From positions 62,001 through 126,000 of the forward strand of contig JACKAW010000002.1 of NCBI GenBank assembly GCA_020634885.1: DNA of 64,000 bases, read 5' to 3'. This stretch comes from Anaerolineales bacterium (GTDB taxonomy: Bacteria; Chloroflexota; Anaerolineae; Anaerolineales; Villigracilaceae). Below are positions 58,213 to 64,000 of this stretch, one piece after another; position 1 is the stretch's first letter; each line of letters begins with the position of its first letter. The translations under genes and the position numbers were made by a program. The notes beneath the pieces were generated by a model, which saw nothing but the letters and a program-made list of their open reading frames with translations, searched no databases and was not told where the DNA came from.

Positions 58213-59643
58213 CTAGCTTGCCAGAAAAAATTTCAACACATCCCATGTCCCTGCCAACGCTGGCACAAACAAGCGTTCATCGGGTGAGTGAAGGTCTTTG
58301 ATGGTGGGTCCCATCGAGATGGTATCCAGTCCGCCGCAACGATCACTGATGATGCCGCACTCGAGTCCGCCGTGGGTGAGCTCAATTTTGGGGTTTTCCT
58401 CTTTAATGGCGCGATAGGTCTCAACGCATTTCTTTAAGAGGGATGATTCCATATTCGGCTGCCAGGGCGGGAACATCTTCGTTCTTTCGGTCTTTGCGCC
58501 TGCCAGCCATGCGACAGTTTCGACTCGTCTGGTAATTTCTTCCAATCTCGAAAAGACCGCGCTGCGATTCGTGGAGACGACTGATAGCCCATCTTCCTTC
58601 AATTCCATTACGCCAATGTTGTTGGACGTTTCCACATACGCGGGCATATCCGCAAACATGGACGAAACCCCATGCGGCAGCGCCATCAGCAAGCGGGTCA
58701 CTGCTTGAGTCTCGGCTTGGCTGATGACACTAATGGATTCGCTTTTGATTTCATTCAGCAATAACATCAGTCCCATTTCTGTTTTGGCAAGTTCGTTTTG
58801 GATTGCTGTCTGAAGAACAGCAAAAATTTCTTTGCAAGATTCTTTTTTGTCGGGCGCACAAACGAACACTGCTTCCGCTTCTCGTGGAATGGCATTGCGT
58901 GCCGTGCCGCCTTTGAGCGCGGATAACTGAATGGGGAGGTCGCGTTGAATTCCATCCAACAAGCGGGCAAGCAGTTTGTTGGCATTCGTACGGAGTTTGT
59001 TGATGTCTTCGCCAGAATGCCCGCCCAGCAAGCCGCTGACCTTCAAGGTGAAGACCGTTTCTTTTTCTTTTACTTCCCATGTGACGGGCAAGGTCATGTA
59101 CACATTCCCGCCGCCCGCACAACCGACAGTAAACACGCCTTCGGTTTCTGAATCCAAATTGATAAGCGTCTTGCCTGAAAGCAAAGTAGGGTCAAGCATA
59201 TCTGCCCCTGCGAGCCCCACTTCTTCTTCCACCGTCAGCAGCAATTCCAGCGGCGGATGTTTGACCGAATCATCTTCAACAAGCGACATCATCAGTGCAA
59301 TGCCAATGCCGTTGTCCGCGCCGAGGGTGGTGCCGTTCGCGCGAATCCAATCGCCATCACGGATGAATTGAATGGGGTCTTTGGTAAAATCATGTGTTGA
59401 TTCGGACGTCTTCTGGCAGACCATATCGAGATGACCTTGCAGAATCAACGTGGGGCGGTCTTCGTAACCTTTACTGGCAGGTACGTAAATGACCAAATTC
59501 CCTGCTGCGTCTGTCTTGAAGGTGCAGTTGTGTTCCGTTGCCCAGTCAATGAGCCAGTTGCGAATGCCCGCTTCGTTCTTTGAGCCGCGCGGAATGGAGG
59601 AAACTTTTTCAAAATTGGAGAGGATGAGGTCGGTAGGGTTCAT
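58213..59643 (-). CDS. pepD: cytosolic Xaa-His dipeptidase (PepD type, M20 family)
   Basis: Zinc dipeptidase of 476 residues. Metal and catalytic positions of M20 enzymes are present: QGHLDMVC (His, Asp), LGADNGIGIA (bridging Asp), TVEEEVGLAGA (general base and metal Glu), NLDSETEG, and the C-terminal ELTHGGLECG (metal His). A lid/dimerisation domain lies in the middle (about 190-390), as in E. coli PepD/carnosinase-like enzymes. It cleaves short peptides with broad specificity in the cytoplasm. Its start codon overlaps the stop of the serine hydrolase gene by 4 nt in a shared ATGA, with the hydrolase downstream in the same transcript. Confidence 0.93.
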   Translation of the reverse strand: MNPTDLILSNFEKVSSIPRGSKNEAGIRNWLIDWATEHNCTFKTDAAGNLVIYVPASKGYEDRPTLILQGHLDMVCQKTSESTHDFTKDPIQFIRDGDWIRANGTTLGADNGIGIALMMSLVEDDSVKHPPLELLLTVEEEVGLAGADMLDPTLLSGKTLINLDSETEGVFTVGCAGGGNVYMTLPVTWEVKEKETVFTLKVSGLLGGHSGEDINKLRTNANKLLARLLDGIQRDLPIQLSALKGGTARNAIPREAEAVFVCAPDKKESCKEIFAVLQTAIQNELAKTEMGLMLLLNEIKSESISVISQAETQAVTRLLMALPHGVSSMFADMPAYVETSNNIGVMELKEDGLSVVSTNRSAVFSRLEEITRRVETVAWLAGAKTERTKMFPPWQPNMESSLLKKCVETYRAIKEENPKIELTHGGLECGIISDRCGGLDTISMGPTIKDLHSPDERLFVPALAGTWDVLKFFLAS

Positions 59644-61085
59644 GGGTTTTTCCTGTATTCCGCTCTGTCGTTGAGCAGGGTCATTGACTTTCCATCAGGT
59701 GCAAATGTAATCATCGAGTCGTCCATGAACGCGCCAAGATTCCAATGCGCGAGGAAGGTGTCGCCTTGCCAATGTTCGAGCATGGCGGTGTTGGCGCCGT
59801 AGGTGAGTTGTAAAGCATTGTCTTTGTGAGTCAAAACTATCTCGCCGTAGAGGTCGTTGGAAAATGTCCCAGCGAAAGAGTCAAGCCCAATGGACGGAGG
59901 CAGGTTCGGGTCACGTTTGAGGCGGGTTTCATCCACTTGATTTTTGACTTCTGCCATGTATCCCTGCGCGACCATCTGAAATTCGGTTGACCAGTCGCGG
60001 TCATTTTTATCGAGCAGAATATCGGAGATGGCATAAAAGAGCGCGGCGTGAGCGAGGGTTTGATGGACGTTGACCATGACAGCGAGCGCAAGTTTGCGCT
60101 GCGGAAAGAAGGCGACGGCGGAATTGTAGCCAGGCATTTGACCACCGTGCATGAGAACTTTTTCACCACGATAATCCATTGCCCACCAACCGAGCGCGTA
60201 CGTCCAAAAATGCGTGGCGGGCTGAAGATAAGCGAGCGGCGCGAGCTCGGAGTTGAGCACATCTTGCATGACAACTTGCGGCGTGGTGAGTTCGTTGAAG
60301 GTGGCGGGTTGAATGAGCGGCGCGCCGTTTTGCAGCAGAGCCTTGAGCCATTGCGCGAGGTCATTGGCTGTGGTGTGAATCGAACCAGCGGGTTCGTGGA
60401 CGATTTTGAATTGTTCGGTGGGACGCTGTTCGCCGAGGAAGCGCACGCCCGCGGGATAGGTTTCATCGGCAACCGCGTGAGGCGAGGCAAAATTTTTGTG
60501 GTCGGTGAGACGGTCGTAGCCGCTGAAGGTGCGGGACATGTTCAGCGCGTTGAAGATTTTTTCGGTGATGACATCATCCCAAGTTTTGCCCGTGACCGCT
60601 TCGACAATTAATCCCGCCGCGCCGTATTGTTGGTTGGCATATTGAAACGCGGTGCGGAAATTTGCAGTGGGCTTGAGATACCTCATTCGGCGGATGATTT
60701 CGCGCTGGTCGTAGCCACGATGGTAGTACAAACGTTGGGCGCGTTCCAAGCCGAGGCGGTGACAGAGCAAATCGCGCACGGTGACATTCTTCGTGACCCA
60801 TTCGTCGTAGAGTTGAAAGTCGGGCAGGTGTTTGATGACGGGGTCATCCCAGTTAAGTTTGCCTTCGTCTACCAACATGCCGACGAGCGCGGAGGTGAAG
60901 GCTTTGGTGGTCGAACCGATGGCGAAGACCGTATCCGCGTTGACAGATTCGGGCTTGCCCGCTTCGAGCACGCCGTAGCCTTGTGTGAAAATTTCATCGC
61001 CTTGGGCAATCGCCACCGCGCCGCCAGGGATGTTCCATGCAGTGAGCGTTTTTGAAATCGTTTCGTTGAGTTGTTGTGTGTTCAT
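59640..61085 (-). CDS. beta-lactamase-fold serine hydrolase (class C / DD-peptidase-like)
   Basis: Protein of 481 residues with the penicillin-binding fold. The SxxK motif is Ser58-Thr-Thr-Lys61 (FAIGSTTKAFTS), the YxN motif YANQQYGAAG, and the third motif HGGQMPGY (HxG in place of KTG, common in esterase-like members). After about residue 370 it has a DUF3471-type C-terminal beta domain (SIGLDSFAGTFSNDLYGEIVLTHKDN). No signal peptide is present, so cytoplasmic esterase or peptidase activity is more likely than cell-wall activity. Start overlaps the pepD gene unit, whose first codon shares its stop region; the pair probably forms an operon with both being short peptide/ester hydrolases. Confidence 0.88.
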   Translation of the reverse strand: MNTQQLNETISKTLTAWNIPGGAVAIAQGDEIFTQGYGVLEAGKPESVNADTVFAIGSTTKAFTSALVGMLVDEGKLNWDDPVIKHLPDFQLYDEWVTKNVTVRDLLCHRLGLERAQRLYYHRGYDQREIIRRMRYLKPTANFRTAFQYANQQYGAAGLIVEAVTGKTWDDVITEKIFNALNMSRTFSGYDRLTDHKNFASPHAVADETYPAGVRFLGEQRPTEQFKIVHEPAGSIHTTANDLAQWLKALLQNGAPLIQPATFNELTTPQVVMQDVLNSELAPLAYLQPATHFWTYALGWWAMDYRGEKVLMHGGQMPGYNSAVAFFPQRKLALAVMVNVHQTLAHAALFYAISDILLDKNDRDWSTEFQMVAQGYMAEVKNQVDETRLKRDPNLPPSIGLDSFAGTFSNDLYGEIVLTHKDNALQLTYGANTAMLEHWQGDTFLAHWNLGAFMDDSMITFAPDGKSMTLLNDRAEYRKNP

Positions 61086-61098
61086 ATGTTTCCTTGTT

Positions 61099-61190
61099 GA
61101 GGTATATGAGGCATATGAGGTGTCTGAGGTATATAAGGTGTGTGATGACGAATACTATTCTGCATTCTTCATTCCGCATTCTTCATTTCC
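61099..61190. repeat. GAGGTATAT nonad array and ATTCTTC word repeat
   Basis: 61099-61134: GAGGTATAT, GAGGCATAT, GAGGTGTCT, GAGGTATAT (9-nt period). 61157-61190: ATTCTGC, ATTCTTC, ATTCCGC, ATTCTTC, ATTTCC (7-nt period). The second array supplies the stop codon (61183-61185) of the ligase gene. Fills the gap between two minus-strand genes. Confidence 0.75.
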
Positions 61191-62748
61191 AAGTCTTATC
61201 GGCAGCGTCGTAACTTCCGATTCGCAAATCCGCTTTCATTTTCACTAACTTATGTTTTTCCACCCGTTCCGACGGCGTCCTTGGCAAATCATCCGCATAC
61301 TCGATAAATCTTGGCACTTTGAAATATGCCAACTGCTCACGCGCATAACCCAAAATCGATTCGGGTGGCGTATCTTCTTGCGTATGTCCTTCTTTCAACA
61401 CGATGTAGGCTTTCACTTCTTCGCCGCGCAACTCGTCTGGGACGGGAACCACCGCCGCCATTTTCACAGCGGGATGTTCCATCAGCACACCTTCTACTTC
61501 CACCGACGAAATATTTTCACCTGCACGACGGATCGTATCTTTCAACCGCGCCCGCCAGTGGAAATATCCTTTTTCATCTTTCGTGACCATATCGCCTGTG
61601 TGCAACCAGCCGTTTTTCATGATCTCTGATGTGGCTTCAGGTTTATTCCAGTAGCCGAGCATCATCGGCTCACCGTGCAGAATCAACTCACCGACTTCGC
61701 CATCGGCAACATCGTTTCCATTCGTATCCACCACCCGCACTTCTTTTGTTGAGATCGGTTTGCCCATCGCGCCACTGCCCACAGTCTCCACATCATCGAG
61801 CGGCACGATCAAATCCACGCCTGTTTCGGTCATGCCAAACGCTTCACGCCACGGCACATTCCAACGCCTTTCAAACTCGGCATGGAACTTCGGATGGATT
61901 CCCGAACACAGGATCATGCGCAATTTATGTCCGCGCTCTAAAGTAGCGTCTTCTGGCATCTTCAACAAAAAGAATGGCATCGTACCAATTAGATACAACA
62001 CGGTCACGTTATGCCGAATCACTTCGTCCCAAAAATGGGACGGTGAAAATCTAGGCAAAATCACCAAAGGCGCGCCGCCAATTAAACTCGCCACCGTGTT
62101 CCATTGCGGATCCATGTAATAGAACGATTGCGCAGTCAGGTTACATTCGGATGGTGTCAGCCCAAAATAATTCGCCGCGATTTCCCCGATCTGAATCCAA
62201 TATTTTTGTTGCAACATGCAGCCCTTCGGAAAACCTGTTGTACCCGATGTATATTGGATGTTGAGCAAATCTTCGCCTGTGACGTTGGATATTTCAAACG
62301 AGTCGGATGACTCATCCACCAACCGCATCCAATCAGACGTTGAGCCTGATTCAGTTACAAGAAGCGTTTCCTTCACCAATGGCAAGTGCGCTCGCACACG
62401 TTCCCATTGCTCCAAATAATTTTTGTGGACGACAAAGTACCCCACCTGCGAATCGTCGAGTGTGTAAGTCAGGTCATGGTCGTGGTAGTTGATATTGACA
62501 GGCACAATGATCGCGCCCACCTTCGCCAGCGCAAACCAGACAATGGGGAAGTCCACGCCGTTGGGCAGCATGACCGCCACGCGCTCGCCGTTCGTCACGC
62601 CGAGCGATGTCAGCGCATTGGCGGTCTTGTTCACCCGCCGATTCACTTCCGCGAATGAAAGCGGCTTGTCTTCAAAGATGAACAGCGGTTTTTCTCCGAA
62701 CCGCTCCGCCGTGCTCTCTACCAAATGACCTAGACTCTTCCACTCCAT
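61183..62748 (-). CDS. acyl-CoA ligase, CaiC-like (AMP-dependent synthetase)
   Basis: ANL-superfamily ligase of 521 residues. P-loop YTSGTTGFPKG (about 160-170), FGMTETGVD (A5), GYWNKPEATSEIMKNGWLHTGDMVTKDEKGYFHWRARLKDTIRRAGENIS (A7-A8). The A10 position normally holds the catalytic Lys in PxxxxGK; here it reads RTPSERVEKHKL, so Lys is replaced by Arg, a variation also seen in some CaiC-related ligases, which may lower adenylation. The start is set at the ATG 8 nt after AAGGAG; an upstream in-frame ATG at 62793 lies in a repeat. The TetR gene lies upstream in the same direction. Confidence 0.9.
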   Translation of the reverse strand: MEWKSLGHLVESTAERFGEKPLFIFEDKPLSFAEVNRRVNKTANALTSLGVTNGERVAVMLPNGVDFPIVWFALAKVGAIIVPVNINYHDHDLTYTLDDSQVGYFVVHKNYLEQWERVRAHLPLVKETLLVTESGSTSDWMRLVDESSDSFEISNVTGEDLLNIQYTSGTTGFPKGCMLQQKYWIQIGEIAANYFGLTPSECNLTAQSFYYMDPQWNTVASLIGGAPLVILPRFSPSHFWDEVIRHNVTVLYLIGTMPFFLLKMPEDATLERGHKLRMILCSGIHPKFHAEFERRWNVPWREAFGMTETGVDLIVPLDDVETVGSGAMGKPISTKEVRVVDTNGNDVADGEVGELILHGEPMMLGYWNKPEATSEIMKNGWLHTGDMVTKDEKGYFHWRARLKDTIRRAGENISSVEVEGVLMEHPAVKMAAVVPVPDELRGEEVKAYIVLKEGHTQEDTPPESILGYAREQLAYFKVPRFIEYADDLPRTPSERVEKHKLVKMKADLRIGSYDAADKTWK

Positions 62749-62769
62749 GCACGATTCTCCTTTGGTTAA

Positions 62770-62833
62770 TTTCTCAACCACGAAGGAGCACAAAGTAAAA
62801 ACCTTTGTGTACCTTCGTGACCCTTTGTGGTTA
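62770..62833. repeat. TTCGTGG/TTTGTGG-type inverted word repeat
   Basis: Left arm AACCACGAAGGAGCACAAAG; right arm CCTTTGTGTACCTTCGTG, ACCCTTTGTGGTTAA. The right arm runs into the stop codon (62831-62833) of the TetR gene, which is read from the minus strand. Confidence 0.75.
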
Positions 62834-63451
62834 ATTCTTTTTGATTCGCTTCACAAACATCTCACTCAACTCACGGCTGGACTCTTGTAAATCCACCGCC
62901 TTCGGGTCGAAGACCCATTGCAGCATAATTCCATCAATCGCGCCTTGAACGATGGACGCCATACTCTGCTCATCGAACTTCGCAAACTCTTTCTGCTCTA
63001 CGCCAATGCGAAAAATTTTCTTGAGATGAGCGCGGCATGGGTCATATGCGGAGTCGCTGAAGGCTTTCTTCTCTTCGGGTGACGTGAAACTGCCCCACAG
63101 ATCCACCAGCGCCACGAACTGCGAACGGTTCTGCGAGATATATTCAAAACTGGCTTCGATGTACACGCGCAGTTTTTCGCTGCCTTTGGTTTCTTCCTCC
63201 ACCCGCCCGCGGATGTAGGCACCCTGTCGATTCAATATCGTGTGAATCGCAGAAGTGATGAGGTCATGCTTGCCGTTGAAGTGATAGGCGATCAATCCTT
63301 TGGTGATTCCCAAACTCTTTGCAATCTCTGCAAAGGATGTTTGGGTGTAGCCTTGCTCGGCAATCGTCTGCAACGCCGCGTCGATGATCTGTTTGCGGCG
63401 GGCTTCTTCGATGAAGGTTTTCTTTTCTTCAAGAGGTTTTTTTGTTGGCAT
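62831..63451 (-). CDS. TetR-family transcriptional regulator
   Basis: Regulator of 206 residues with the TetR DNA-binding helix set GYTQTSFAEIAKSLGITKGLIAYHFNGKHDLI (about 32-63) and an all-helical ligand domain. It is a typical FadR/AcrR-like repressor with unknown ligand; position before the CaiC-like ligase gene suggests a CoA ester. The start is set at the ATG (63451) that has AAGGA seven nt upstream; longer starts run into the CGTCATTGCGAG element. RBS and repeat borders together decide the start. Confidence 0.9.
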   Translation of the reverse strand: MPTKKPLEEKKTFIEEARRKQIIDAALQTIAEQGYTQTSFAEIAKSLGITKGLIAYHFNGKHDLITSAIHTILNRQGAYIRGRVEEETKGSEKLRVYIEASFEYISQNRSQFVALVDLWGSFTSPEEKKAFSDSAYDPCRAHLKKIFRIGVEQKEFAKFDEQSMASIVQGAIDGIMLQWVFDPKAVDLQESSRELSEMFVKRIKKN

Positions 63452-63467
63452 ATTCATTTCCTTTTCC

Positions 63468-63560
63468 ATGTCATTGTGAGGGCGAAGCCCGAAGCAATCT
63501 CGTGGATTTTGTTGGAGATTGCTTCGCCGCAAAGAACAAGAGCGCGGCTCGCAATGACAT
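63468..63560. repeat. CGTCATTGCGAG element, copy 2
   Basis: 93-bp element with imperfect terminal inverted repeats ATGTCATTGTGAG (63468-63480) and CTCGCAATGACAT (63548-63560), and internal GAAGCAATCTC/GAGATTGCTTC arms. It supplies the first base of the stop codon of the URO-D-like gene (63560-63562) and lies just upstream of the TetR RBS. Confidence 0.88.
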
Positions 63561-64000
63561 CATCCGCCAAATTCTACTTGACAGCGGAAGAACTCACGCA
63601 CGGCTTCGGGATTCATTCCAGGGTAAATGCTGTTGCAAGAGGAGAGCATGAAGCCTTCCTTGCCGCCTTGCTCGTAACTGCGCTTCACATCCGCGCGGAT
63701 GAGTTCGATGTTCGGCTCAAAGAAAAGATTGATGTCCACATTGCCCATCAAAATTAATTTATCGCCGTAGTCGCATTTGATTTCGTCGAGTTTGTTGCCA
63801 GATAAAGTTTCGAGTCCGTGCATCCCTGCAAAACCCGCTTCGACGGCGAACGGTAGCAATTTGTCAATCTTTCCGTCTGTGTGCCAGATGACTGGGACGG
63901 ACAGTTCACGCACTACGCGTTGATGATAGGGCAAGACCAACTCGCGCCACATCTGCGGGGAGATCATGGATCCGCCACGGTGAGCGGAGTCATCGCCCAT
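63560..64000 (-). CDS. URO-D/MtbA-like methyltransferase, partial (3' end only)
   Basis: C-terminal 146 residues of a uroporphyrinogen-decarboxylase-fold protein; the gene starts beyond the right edge of the window. IWHTDGKIDKLLPFAVEAGFAGMHGLET, KCDYGDKLILMGNVD and KEGFMLSSCNSIYPGMNPEAVREFF match corrinoid-dependent methyltransferases of the MtbA/MtaA type and their URO-D relatives rather than HemE itself; the HTDG and GNVD motifs are conserved. The stop codon uses the terminal base of the palindromic element downstream. Confidence 0.88.
   Translation of the reverse strand: MGDDSAHRGGSMISPQMWRELVLPYHQRVVRELSVPVIWHTDGKIDKLLPFAVEAGFAGMHGLETLSGNKLDEIKCDYGDKLILMGNVDINLFFEPNIELIRADVKRSYEQGGKEGFMLSSCNSIYPGMNPEAVREFFRCQVEFGG

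Noticed and set aside
1..64000. tRNA, rRNA or insertion-sequence genes
   Set aside because: I looked for CCA-ended cloverleaf patterns, rRNA landmarks and DDE/tyrosine recombinase-like proteins and saw none.

Overview
The window looks like a chromosome segment from a member of the Chloroflexota, most likely class Anaerolineae. This is inferred from gene content and style: lipoprotein signal peptides followed by long Ala/Glu/Thr/Pro linkers, intracellular glycoside hydrolases fed by ABC importers, very large MalT-type regulators, and many short palindromic intergenic repeats. Composition is moderate in GC and coding density is high. No rRNA, tRNA, CRISPR array, transposase or phage gene was recognised.

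Layout. 1-2449: an ECF-type sigma factor with a zinc-finger anti-sigma partner, then a LacI-family regulator with a perfect LacI-type operator on its own promoter. 2497-6932: two tandem GH3 beta-glucosidases behind a second copy of that operator. 6992-10099: a Gfo/Idh/MocA oxidoreductase with a TolB-like beta-propeller protein, and an EamA transporter. 10192-14638 (minus): a GH1 beta-glucosidase and a 1000-residue LuxR/MalT-type regulator. 15169-26077: an Opp/Dpp-type importer (binding lipoprotein, two permeases, two ATPases) followed by a GH2 beta-mannosidase and a third GH3 enzyme. Together this is an import-then-hydrolyse system for beta-linked (gluco/manno) oligosaccharides; none of the glycosidases has a signal peptide. 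26224-28853: two MFS transporters.

28953-47769 reads as an acyl-CoA region. A giant STAND/SARP (BTAD) regulator precedes a small unknown protein, a KAS III-like protein, an S23-like four-helix-bundle protein, two acyl-CoA ligases, two alpha/beta hydrolases, a thiolase with a DUF35 Zn-ribbon/OB-fold partner, an SDR reductase and a complete Liv-type ABC importer. Two promoters in this region carry heptamer-N4-heptamer direct repeats of the kind SARP regulators bind. The likely job is uptake, CoA activation and carbon-carbon bond processing of a hydrophobic carboxylic acid; the substrate cannot be read from sequence.

57580-47958 (minus) is an amino-sugar operon: ROK repressor, ROK-like kinase, PIG-L deacetylase, CUT1-type ABC importer, NagZ-type GH3 and a SIS-type isomerase/deaminase, probably for chitobiose/GlcNAc. 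58213-64000 (minus) holds a PepD dipeptidase, a beta-lactamase-fold serine hydrolase, a CaiC-like ligase, a TetR regulator and the 3' part of a URO-D/methyltransferase-like gene that runs off the window. Two remnants of a comM (yifB) gene lie at either end of the amino-sugar operon.

The most distinctive feature is the intergenic repeat landscape: 7-nt-period AGTG/CACT arrays with inverted arms, one of which encloses the S23-like gene and one of which lies in frame inside a ligase gene; TTCGTGG-type elements; CGTCATTGCGAG elements; and repeats that supply stop codons to neighbouring genes. All functions are read from sequence motifs and recall of families; no database search was run.
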